From Flavobacteriales bacterium (GTDB taxonomy: Bacteria; Bacteroidota; Bacteroidia; Flavobacteriales_E; Vicingaceae): DNA of 64,000 nt. Positions 18,064 to 26,101 of the stretch are shown one piece after another. Where the stretch lies: contig JACJZA010000009.1 of assembly GCA_020635825.1 (NCBI GenBank), forward strand, positions 1 through 64,000, given 5' to 3'. The notes beneath the pieces were generated by a model, which searched no databases, was not told the DNA's origin, and saw only the letters and a list, made by a program, of their open reading frames with translations. Numbering within the stretch: the first letter of the stretch is position 1; each line of letters starts with the position of its first letter. The translations under genes were made by a program, and so were the position numbers.

Positions 18064-18728
18064 TACTTCACTAAGTTTAATTTTTGAATCGCTTCAGCTA
18101 AAACAAAATCTTGTGGTTCATCAATATCTATGGCTTCTAATTTATCCATTTCAAACATCATTGGTTTTAGTCCAATACGTTTATTACCTGCATTTGTAAA
18201 TGATTCTTTGGTAAAAATAAAGATATTAGAGTTCTCTTCAAAAACAGGAGGCAAATCTTGTGTTCTAATTAGTTCTTCAGGATTATGGTTGACAGGTTTT
18301 CCATCTTTCCAATACAATCGAGTTTGTAATTTGGTTACTGAGAATAACGAATCTTTATCGGATGCTTCTTTGAATTGCTCTATTGCTTCTAGGATAGTAC
18401 TACTAGTTAATAATGGATTAGTGCTGTGAGTTTGGATATAAATATCCCCATCTGAATGATTCAAATCAAATGCAATTACATCATTCATCGAAACAAAATC
18501 ACCACAAATTTCATCGGGACGATGGTGTATTTTCACCTTAGAAAAGAGCGAAGCACTTTTTTCTATCTCAGCACTATCAGTATTAATAATTACTTCATCA
18601 ATCAACTCACAATTTTGCAATGAACTCAACACATGATGAAACAATGGTTGCCCATTAAAATGCTTAAGGTTTTTTCCTGGAACTCTTTCGGAGTTGCCTT
18701 TCATTGGTAATAGGGCAATTATTTTCAC
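18063..18728 (-). CDS. Acylneuraminate cytidylyltransferase family (CMP-sugar synthetase)
   Basis: 221 residues from a GTG start at 18726-18728 that overlaps the flippase stop (GTGA). The CTP-binding P-loop variant LLPMKGNSERVPGKNLKHF opens the protein, and IYIQTHSTNPLLTSSTI and EAIDIDEPQDFVLAEA correspond to the family's LQPTSPL and IDxPEDxxxAE segments. Enzymes of this family link CMP to the anomeric hydroxyl of keto-acid sugars such as sialic, legionaminic or pseudaminic acid. No NeuB-type synthase is found in the window, while a pyruvate aldolase follows immediately. The sugar activated here is therefore probably not a standard nonulosonic acid, unless its synthase is coded elsewhere. Confidence 0.9.
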   Translation of the reverse strand: MKIIALLPMKGNSERVPGKNLKHFNGQPLFHHVLSSLQNCELIDEVIINTDSAEIEKSASLFSKVKIHHRPDEICGDFVSMNDVIAFDLNHSDGDIYIQTHSTNPLLTSSTILEAIEQFKEASDKDSLFSVTKLQTRLYWKDGKPVNHNPEELIRTQDLPPVFEENSNIFIFTKESFTNAGNKRIGLKPMMFEMDKLEAIDIDEPQDFVLAEAIQKLNLVK

Positions 18729-20218
18729 TTTTTTCCAATTAGTTTTTTGTAGTTAGACACCATTAGCTCATTCATTTCTGTTGAAGATTTCAAAACAAAA
18801 TTTCCACCTATAAATATAATGGTAATCAAAATACTATTTAGAGCTATTTCAAAAAAATTATTATCAAGAATTCTTGGCTTGAACCAAAACAAAGCAATAA
18901 TAATTAATGAAGTAAAAATGATTTTTAAATGTTCCCTGGAAAGTAAGTTCATTTTTAGTTTAATTATTACCACAATATATTTTACAATTGAATATAAAAA
19001 CACAGTAACAGCAGTTGCTATAGAGGCACCTACTATACCATAATTATTTATAAAATAATAATTTGTAATGAATGTCGTTAAAATTAAAAAAGGTATCAAA
19101 ACTCCATTCCATTTATAATGTTTTGATGCATTAATATTAATATCTGTAGGAATAAAAATTGCGTCCATCAATTTAGATAATCCAATATAAAAAACAACCC
19201 ATTTCCCTTCTACATAAATCTCTCCATTAGGTATCATTAAAAACAATTCATCAATACTATACCAAATTAAAAAGAAAAGGAATATTCCTATAATACTCAT
19301 ACTAATCCCCATCCTTTTATACATTGATTCAAATTCTTTTAAATTATTTTCAGACCATAACTTTGCCATAATAGGCAACACAATTTGATATATTATTCGT
19401 TTTGGCATATCTATAACAGTAGCAATAAAAAATGCTACTGCATAAACTCCTAATAATTTAAAATCATCCGTAATACTACTAATCATAACGGAGTCAATTT
19501 TACCAACCATAACTAATCCACTGATTCCAATTATCAAATAAAATGCATAAGAAATTATTTCTTTTTTAAGTGGTTTTTCTATATGAAGTTTAGAGAAATT
19601 GAAATTAAATTCAATTTGATTTTTAAAAAAAAGATACAGGAGAATTACCTCTATAAAATGAGCTATTACATAAATATATATTAATTGAAAAAAATCAAAA
19701 TAATTGAACGAGTATAGTATTAACAATAGCATTAAAATTACTCGTCTATAAATATTTTTTAAAAATGATGAATATACTATTAAAGATTTTGACACTAATA
19801 TTGATTCTATCAAATATTGATAACCATAACAAAAAAGAAGGGGAATAATAAATATTAAAAATTCACTATATTTTATCGCATCATCTCCAAGTAAACTAAT
19901 AATACTCGACTTAAAAAAAAATACAACTATACATACAAAAAGCAACAAGATAATTGGTACTAAAAAAAGGAAACTAATAAATTGATTTCTTTCTTTATTT
20001 TTTTCAAATAAGTGTAAAAACTTACCTGGTAAACCACTTGTACCTAGTAGAATAAAAGGTAACAACAATATCGTTACATCCGTAATATAACTCAGAATTC
20101 CAATTTGCAGTTCTGTAATAAATGCCGTTTGTAACCACAATACATTCACTACCCCTAACATTACTCCAATGTAGTTGATAATAGAGGTTGATATGGTTTT
20201 TCTTATGACTATGCCCAT
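18725..20218 (-). CDS. Polysaccharide flippase (Wzx/MATE-like)
   Basis: 497 residues with about 12-14 hydrophobic helices. The opening TSIINYIGVMLGVVNVLWLQTAF without the long extracytoplasmic loops of polymerases, and the middle YAVAFFIATVIDMPKRIIYQIV, fit the oligosaccharide flippase (Polysacc_synt/Wzx) group that moves lipid-linked glycans across the inner membrane. Codon use is very AT-rich, as is common for flippase genes. It overlaps the glycosyltransferase gene by 10 bases and the CMP-sugar synthetase by 4. It implies that a lipid-linked oligosaccharide is built by this operon together with genes elsewhere, since only one ordinary glycosyltransferase is present. Confidence 0.87.
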   Translation of the reverse strand: MGIVIRKTISTSIINYIGVMLGVVNVLWLQTAFITELQIGILSYITDVTILLLPFILLGTSGLPGKFLHLFEKNKERNQFISFLFLVPIILLLFVCIVVFFFKSSIISLLGDDAIKYSEFLIFIIPLLFCYGYQYLIESILVSKSLIVYSSFLKNIYRRVILMLLLILYSFNYFDFFQLIYIYVIAHFIEVILLYLFFKNQIEFNFNFSKLHIEKPLKKEIISYAFYLIIGISGLVMVGKIDSVMISSITDDFKLLGVYAVAFFIATVIDMPKRIIYQIVLPIMAKLWSENNLKEFESMYKRMGISMSIIGIFLFFLIWYSIDELFLMIPNGEIYVEGKWVVFYIGLSKLMDAIFIPTDININASKHYKWNGVLIPFLILTTFITNYYFINNYGIVGASIATAVTVFLYSIVKYIVVIIKLKMNLLSREHLKIIFTSLIIIALFWFKPRILDNNFFEIALNSILITIIFIGGNFVLKSSTEMNELMVSNYKKLIGKK

Positions 20219-21099
20219 AACCCCTTACTAATCCAATATCTAAATTTTATGAGCATAGTTCCTTTACTTGGTTGCATTTTAAACAAATAAATAAACCATA
20301 AAGCAATGGTTCCTCCCCATTTATATAATTCGAGTATACTTCGTTTTAAGTATTCACCAGACTTTTTAGTTCTTAGTCTTTCTGACAACCCAATTCCTTC
20401 AGCTTGTTTTTTAATAAATTCAACTGTTAATCTTTTTGCTGGAATGACATGATGAACCAACATTTTTGGAAAATAATAAATAGGAATTCCAGCTTCTTTA
20501 ATCCGATAAAAAAAATCTTTTTCTTCCCCTCCTAACATAGAATTACCACTACGGCCCAATGATTCATTAAACGCACCTATTTTCTCAATTACCTTTTTTG
20601 AAATCCCCATATTGGCACCAATAGGATATTTTGAGCCAGTAAATAATTTTACTTCAGTCCCTAAATCAATAATCGACATTAACGAAGATAAGTATTTCGA
20701 CATCCATTTAGGTAACTCACATTCTAAATATGGCAATATCTTACCTCCAAAACCAACTAGTTCAGGCATTTTAATAAGATACTTTTTCAATTCTGAAATG
20801 TAATTTTCATCTAAAAAAGCATCATCATCTATAAAAACAATAAAATCTCCTTTTGACTCTCTTATTCCCCTGTTTCTAGCAAAAGAAAGTCCTTGATTTT
20901 CTTCTAAGAAGTAATAAAAAGATTGATTCGGGTTTTTAGATAAAAACTGAGCACACAATTCATCTGTAGAATCAGTCGAATTATTATTGACAATAATTAA
21001 CTCAAAATCTGCTTTTGTGCATTGCTGATTTGCAGCACTTTCCAACATTTTAGGTAAATACTGTTCGCGATTATATGTGCAAACAACTATGGATATCAT
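20209..21099 (-). CDS. Family 2 glycosyltransferase
   Basis: 296 residues. The GT-A fold opening ISIVVCTYNREQYLPKMLESA, then FELIIVNNNSTDSTDEL and GDFIVFIDDDAFLDENY (the DxD-type metal site) are clear. GGEEKDFFYRIKEAGIPIYYFP corresponds to the acceptor-side ED/ExD motif of family GT2. Hydrophobic residues near the C-terminus (TIALWFIYLF) may anchor it to the membrane. It lies 6 bases after the YfhO gene and overlaps the flippase by 10 bases. It is the only classical glycosyltransferase in the operon; donor and acceptor are unknown. Confidence 0.92.
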   Translation of the reverse strand: MISIVVCTYNREQYLPKMLESAANQQCTKADFELIIVNNNSTDSTDELCAQFLSKNPNQSFYYFLEENQGLSFARNRGIRESKGDFIVFIDDDAFLDENYISELKKYLIKMPELVGFGGKILPYLECELPKWMSKYLSSLMSIIDLGTEVKLFTGSKYPIGANMGISKKVIEKIGAFNESLGRSGNSMLGGEEKDFFYRIKEAGIPIYYFPKMLVHHVIPAKRLTVEFIKKQAEGIGLSERLRTKKSGEYLKRSILELYKWGGTIALWFIYLFKMQPSKGTMLIKFRYWISKGLWA

Positions 21100-21105
21100 A
21101 AAGTA

Positions 21106-23793
21106 TTATGCTGCTTGATTTTCCTCTTGTCTTAATTCTTGCATAATTCCGAAGATTAAAGCAAGTAAAACAACAATAAACGCACTAATTCCTATAATAT
21201 TTCCAACTCCAACCATTTGTGGCTCAAATTTAAATTCAATTTGATGTTCTCCTTTTGGAACAGGTAATCCTCTCAAAATATAATTTCCTCTAAAATGTTT
21301 AACTGCTTTTCCATCAAGGTATGCATTCCACCCATCTTTATAAAACACTTCAGAAAAAACCGCTAATTGATCATTACTAGATTTAGATTGATAAATTAAT
21401 TGATTCGGTAAGTAGGATGTTAATTGAATAGAAGCACTCTCATCTTTAACATAACTATTTGAAGTAATAACATTTTTAAACTTCTCATCCACAACCACAG
21501 TTTGTTTAGGATCAATTTTTTCAATGGCTAAAATTTCTTCATCCGGATTTTTAACAAATTGAACATCGTTAACAAACCATGCATTTCCATAGGCATGTGG
21601 ATTTTGAAAAGCTAAATTACCTTGATATAAATAGTACTTGGTGTTAAGCATATTTAACACTTTAGTTTTTTCAGGGGTTTGCAACATTCCTAATTCTTTT
21701 TGAATATAGAAATCAATCATGTCTTGATACCTTGCCATTTTTGCAGCATGATAACCGCCAGTAGATTTATGAAAATAAGAAACGGAAGCACTGTTAAAAG
21801 GATTATCTAAATTCAATACTCTGTAATTGGTGTTAAAATTTAAACTTGAAAAACGGATGCTTTCTTCATCCATAAAGGTTAAACGTCCTTTTTCTTTTTT
21901 CTTTTCTTGAATACGTTGTATTGCTTTTTGTTCTATTTGAGGATTCGCTGTCGATTCAATGTAATAGATTTGTTGGTCACCTTGACCAGCAGGGGAAGTA
22001 TTTTCAAAACCTGTTACTTTTTCCCAAGAAAGGTACTCTCTTTTATTTTGTGGGTTTTTATCATTGTTTAAATACCTTTTATCTACACTCCAAATATCTA
22101 TCAATGAAAGTAACGCAAGTGCTGGTAATACCATATTGAATTTTAATTTATCTTTTACCCATAAAAACAATAATACAATAGCAGCTAAAACAAACATTAA
22201 AGTTCTAAATGCATCTTTTTGAAAAGCACTACTTCTAAAATCTATTAATTCCATTTCAGCATCGGCGGGATTAATCCCAGCTCTTGTTTGTGCATAGTTC
22301 TGATACATTTGGCCAAAAGCCATATCCTCAACATCACTGGTATAATCTAATAAATTAGGCATGATAGCTAAAATCAAAACTAAGCCAGCAATGGAACCAC
22401 TTCCAATCAAAAGCTTTTTAATATTGGTTTGAGCCCATTCTTTGTTTTCATATAAGTGATGTACAAACAACATAGCCATCAATGGAAAGGTTAAATTTAC
22501 AATAGTAAGAATAGATGAAACTGCTCTAAACTTACTATACATTGGAATATAATCGATAAAGAAATTGGTTAACCACATTTCTTCGACTGAACCTCCTAGA
22601 TTTTTTCCCCAACTCAATAAAATAGCTAAAAAACTAACTCCAAACAAAGCCCATTTTAATTTAGAATGAACAAAAATTAAATACATTAAAGCTAAAAAGA
22701 CAATAATAGCTCCTAAATAATTTGCGCCTGAAGTAAAAGGTTGGTCACCCCAATAACCACCAAAAACTCTACCTCCATTTTTTTGATATTGTTCTACACA
22801 ATAATTAAACATTTGAGGATTATTTTCTCTTAAATAATCAAAATATTCTCCTGTAAGGTTTTTGCTATCACCTTTAGCATTTGGTATAAATAAATTGAGT
22901 GTTTCTTGTTTACCATAACACCATTGTACAATATAATCTCTATCTAGACCAGAGGATTGATTGGCTTTTTTACTACTGCCATCTGGATTGATAGTCAACT
23001 CAGGAGTTCCACGCATCGTATGTTTGGCGTAAGTATAAGTGTTGTAAAACTGATTAAAATTTGCCAAAACAGCTATAATAACTCCAACTACTAATAAAGA
23101 AGAACGTTTTACAAAATGTGCAATGGTTTTTTCTTTAAAGGCTTCATACAATTTAAAAGCACCAATAAATAGTAACACAAATGCAAAATAATAAGTCATT
23201 TGGATATGGTTAGCACGAAGTTCTAAACCCATAAAAAAAGTAAACAAGGCAAGTGGAAACCAAAAATTCTTATTACGATACATCATTAAAAAACTTCCCA
23301 AAACAGCGGGTAAATAACTTATTGCCTGCATTTTAGTATTATGACCTGCCTCGATAATGAGTAAATTATATGAAACAAATCCATATGCAACAGCACCTAA
23401 AACCGCAATCAAGTTGTTTACCCTTAATGCTTTCCCTAAAATAAAAAAGCTAAACATAGCTATAAATAACATTGAAATTGGCAACATGGTAAAAGGTAAA
23501 CCTAAAGATAGAATGGCATTAATGGTGGTAAATCCGTTTAAATAATAGGTGCTAATCAAATAACCAGGCATACCTCCAAACATAGAGTTTGTCCAAATAG
23601 CTTCCTCTCCAAACATTTCTCTGTAATCGGTCAACTCTTTTGCGGCTGCTTTCCAACTCGAAATATCACCCTGACGAAGTGTATAACCAGTTAAAGCAGG
23701 TGAGAAATACATTGCTGAAAGTAGAGCAAAAACGAGTAAAATAACTACTACTTGCCAATTAGATTTTATAAGATTTACAAGTTTGTTCATCAT
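21106..23793 (-). CDS. YfhO-family polytopic membrane protein
   Basis: 895 residues with many membrane helices in the first two thirds (residues about 15-560), a soluble, mostly beta C-terminal part at about 580-850 (FSEVFYKDGWNAYLDGKAV, RGLPVPKGEHQIEFKFEP), and one last helix at about 860-885. This layout is that of YfhO proteins, which resemble GT-C glycosyltransferases and in Firmicutes add sugars to teichoic acids. In Bacteroidota the role is not known, but a lipid-linked sugar transfer outside the membrane is likely. Two ATG codons stand in a row at the start. It leads into the glycan operon with a 6-base gap. Confidence 0.88.
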   Translation of the reverse strand: MMNKLVNLIKSNWQVVVILLVFALLSAMYFSPALTGYTLRQGDISSWKAAAKELTDYREMFGEEAIWTNSMFGGMPGYLISTYYLNGFTTINAILSLGLPFTMLPISMLFIAMFSFFILGKALRVNNLIAVLGAVAYGFVSYNLLIIEAGHNTKMQAISYLPAVLGSFLMMYRNKNFWFPLALFTFFMGLELRANHIQMTYYFAFVLLFIGAFKLYEAFKEKTIAHFVKRSSLLVVGVIIAVLANFNQFYNTYTYAKHTMRGTPELTINPDGSSKKANQSSGLDRDYIVQWCYGKQETLNLFIPNAKGDSKNLTGEYFDYLRENNPQMFNYCVEQYQKNGGRVFGGYWGDQPFTSGANYLGAIIVFLALMYLIFVHSKLKWALFGVSFLAILLSWGKNLGGSVEEMWLTNFFIDYIPMYSKFRAVSSILTIVNLTFPLMAMLFVHHLYENKEWAQTNIKKLLIGSGSIAGLVLILAIMPNLLDYTSDVEDMAFGQMYQNYAQTRAGINPADAEMELIDFRSSAFQKDAFRTLMFVLAAIVLLFLWVKDKLKFNMVLPALALLSLIDIWSVDKRYLNNDKNPQNKREYLSWEKVTGFENTSPAGQGDQQIYYIESTANPQIEQKAIQRIQEKKKEKGRLTFMDEESIRFSSLNFNTNYRVLNLDNPFNSASVSYFHKSTGGYHAAKMARYQDMIDFYIQKELGMLQTPEKTKVLNMLNTKYYLYQGNLAFQNPHAYGNAWFVNDVQFVKNPDEEILAIEKIDPKQTVVVDEKFKNVITSNSYVKDESASIQLTSYLPNQLIYQSKSSNDQLAVFSEVFYKDGWNAYLDGKAVKHFRGNYILRGLPVPKGEHQIEFKFEPQMVGVGNIIGISAFIVVLLALIFGIMQELRQEENQAA

Positions 23794-23860
23794 ATTGTTA
23801 TTTTCAAAAAATCAAATAAAAGTACTTTTAATTTATGGGATAAAAAATCGAATCTGAATT

Positions 23861-24784
23861 TTACAATTCTTTCATTAAATACTGATACATTTCTACCATT
23901 GATTTGATATCTTTTTTATGTACTTTTTCATCAGGTGTATGTACATTATCTTCCGGTGCACCTATAAAACACCAATCAAATGGATATGATGAACGTTGAA
24001 GAGCATTTCCATCACTTCCTCCTGCACTTTCTACTTCTAACTGAAATGGGATTTTTGATTTTTTTGCCAACTCAATAATTCTATTTAAATAGACTCTCCT
24101 TGGTATTCCAGAATCTCTCATCGAAATTGCAACTCCTTTACCATGCTTCACTCCATTCGTCACCCAGGTTATATCAGAAATTAATGCCTGTTTTAAAGCA
24201 TATTTTTCATATAAATATTTACCTAGATATCCAACACTTCCTCCTCCATGTTCTTCCCAAGAAGAAAATACAATTGCTCCATTTTCAAGTGTTTTAGCAA
24301 CTTCTAAAGCTACCCACATTCCTAAACGGTTATCCATGTAGCAACATTGTATATAGTCTTTTGTTTCTCTAAAATCAGGCTTATAGGTAAGTGTTGTTCC
24401 TCTCTCTACTTCTCTTTTAAAATCTAAAGAATATGTTAAAAAATCATGTTCATCCTCTTCCGTTTTTAAAGTTCCTTCAATTTTTCCTTGACTATCCTTC
24501 CCAACTAATTTAGCTCCTTTTTTTGCTGATGGTCCTCCAATTTTTATCAAATTATTTTCATACCCAACAGTATATCCGATGGAATCCATGTGAGCAAAAA
24601 TAGCAGTACGAGGATTACCAAACACTAGTATAATACAATCCTGAAAATCCTCACCATGCACAATTTCAGGTTGAACTTTCCAGTTCTTTTTATTTTGTTT
24701 GATGTATTTTATTAAATACTCCTTCATTACATATTCACTACCGGAAGGAGCTTGAATTTCACATAATTTCTTTAAAATTTCCAT
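23861..24784 (-). CDS. M42-family metallo-aminopeptidase-like protein
   Basis: The open frame could start at 24808, but the ATG at 24782-24784 (MEILKKLCEIQAPSGSE) gives the usual M42/M20 family beginning, where the IxAPSGSE segment follows closely; the eight extra residues are hydrophobic and unlike the family. About 307 residues. Metal-ligand positions are seen in AIFAHMDSIGYTV (His, Asp), CYMDNRLGMWVAL (bridging Asp), FSSWEEHGGGSVG (catalytic Glu pair) and DNVHTPDEKVH (final His). It is shorter than typical M42 peptidases (about 350). It is alone between YfhO and dnaN; a terminator separates it from dnaN. Substrate unknown. Confidence 0.85.
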   Translation of the reverse strand: MEILKKLCEIQAPSGSEYVMKEYLIKYIKQNKKNWKVQPEIVHGEDFQDCIILVFGNPRTAIFAHMDSIGYTVGYENNLIKIGGPSAKKGAKLVGKDSQGKIEGTLKTEEDEHDFLTYSLDFKREVERGTTLTYKPDFRETKDYIQCCYMDNRLGMWVALEVAKTLENGAIVFSSWEEHGGGSVGYLGKYLYEKYALKQALISDITWVTNGVKHGKGVAISMRDSGIPRRVYLNRIIELAKKSKIPFQLEVESAGGSDGNALQRSSYPFDWCFIGAPEDNVHTPDEKVHKKDIKSMVEMYQYLMKEL

Positions 24785-24798
24785 AGTTATAAAATAAA

Positions 24799-24830
24799 AA
24801 ACTGCCACAGCTAAATTACCATGACAGTTT
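24799..24830 (-). terminator. Terminator after dnaN
   Basis: Read on the minus strand, AAACTG and CAGTTTTTT enclose a 32-base hairpin whose inner six pairs include G-U pairs, followed by a run of six T. It lies just downstream of the dnaN stop (24853) and before the M42 gene start. Confidence 0.75.
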
Positions 24831-24852
24831 AATTTTGTATCAATTTATTCGA

Positions 24853-25974
24853 TTAATTGTTCAACATAACTGGCATTACCAACATTAAAATTTCTTCCGC
24901 ATCTTCATCTTTTTCTGTCGGAGTTAATATTCCCGCTCTATTTGGAGCTGACATTTCTAGATTTACTTCATCAGAAGTTAAGTTGGTTAACATTTCAATT
25001 AAAAATCTAGAATTAAATCCAATTTCCATATCTTCCCCCTCATACTGACAGGTCAATCTTTCGTTTGCTTCATTTGCAAAATCCAAATCTTCTGCTGAAA
25101 TATTTAATTCACTTCCTGTCATTTTTAACCTCACTTGGTGAGTCGTTTTATTAGAGAAAATTGAAACCCTCTTAATAGAACTTAAAAAAGAACTTCTGTT
25201 TATGGTTAATTTATTAGGATTTTCTGTCGGAATAACCGCATTATAGTTAGGGTATTTCCCATCTATCAGACGACAAATCATTTTTGTTGTTCCAAAAGCA
25301 AACATTGCATTGGTTTCGTTGTACTGAATTTTAACTTCTTCAGTTAAATTAGCCAATACATTTTTTAATAATGTTAATGGTTTTTTAGGAAGAATAAAAG
25401 AAGAACCTGTTTCGGCTTTCAAGTCATTTCGTTTGTATTTAACTAGTTTATGTGCGTCAGTAGCAACAAAAGTTAAATTATCATTGTTTAACTCAAAAAA
25501 CACTCCTGACATAACAGGTCTTAGCTCATCATTTCCTGTAGCAAAAAGAGTTTTATTAATTGCATTTGCTAAAGTTGCTGCATCAACATTAATACTTGAT
25601 GGTGATTCTAATTTTGGAGTTTTAGGGAACTCTGCACCGTTGTGCCCTGTCAATTTATACTTTCCATTATCAGAAGAAATTTCTACACCAAAATTTTCTT
25701 TATCAATCGTAAATGTTAACGGTTGATCAGGGAAAGCTTTTAAAGAATCTAACAATAATTTAGCTGGAATAGCAACAACTCCATCTTCTTTCGCTTCCAC
25801 ATCTACCTGAGTAATCATGGTAGTTTCTAAATCTGAACCAGTAATGTTTAATTTGCTCTTTTTAATTTCAAATAAAAAATTATCTAAAATTGGCAAGGTA
25901 TTACTAGAATTTAAAACTCCACTAATTACCTGTAATTGCTTTAACAATATTGAGCTTGATACAATAAATTTCAT
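24853..25974 (-). CDS. dnaN: DNA polymerase III subunit beta (sliding clamp)
   Basis: 373 residues, the standard length. Three repeated clamp domains are visible: MKFIVSSSILLKQLQVISGV at the start, LANAINKTLFATGNDELRPVMSGV in the middle (family pattern with RPVLNGV) and INRSSFLSSIKRVSIFSN in the third, ending in ILMLVMPVMLNN, which corresponds to the family's MPMR tail. The ring holds DNA polymerase III on the template. No dnaA or origin is seen beside it, which is common in Bacteroidota. It has its own terminator and its upstream gap of 127 bases contains two inverted repeats and a possible -7 box (26009-26016). Confidence 0.97.
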   Translation of the reverse strand: MKFIVSSSILLKQLQVISGVLNSSNTLPILDNFLFEIKKSKLNITGSDLETTMITQVDVEAKEDGVVAIPAKLLLDSLKAFPDQPLTFTIDKENFGVEISSDNGKYKLTGHNGAEFPKTPKLESPSSINVDAATLANAINKTLFATGNDELRPVMSGVFFELNNDNLTFVATDAHKLVKYKRNDLKAETGSSFILPKKPLTLLKNVLANLTEEVKIQYNETNAMFAFGTTKMICRLIDGKYPNYNAVIPTENPNKLTINRSSFLSSIKRVSIFSNKTTHQVRLKMTGSELNISAEDLDFANEANERLTCQYEGEDMEIGFNSRFLIEMLTNLTSDEVNLEMSAPNRAGILTPTEKDEDAEEILMLVMPVMLNN

Positions 25975-26057
25975 CTGTTTTTCTAATTTTTTTCTTTAAC
26001 AAGGGTAACAAAAATAATCGTTTTCAAATGGTTTAATTTTTAAACTTTTGAATAATT

Positions 26058-26089
26058 ATTAACACCTTGTTAATAGTCCATTTAGACTA
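26058..26089. promoter_or_regulatory. Two abutting inverted repeats between dnaN and lon
   Basis: ATTAAC-ACCTT-GTTAAT (26058-26074) is followed directly, sharing one base, by TAGTC-CATTTA-GACTA (26074-26089). They lie upstream of dnaN and just after the lon stop. Neither is followed by a clear T-run on the minus strand, so they are not good terminators. TTATTAACA within the first matches the DnaA box TTATCCACA at seven of nine bases. They could be an operator; this is a weak inference. Confidence 0.35.
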
Positions 26090-26101
26090 AAGAAATTAAG
26101 A

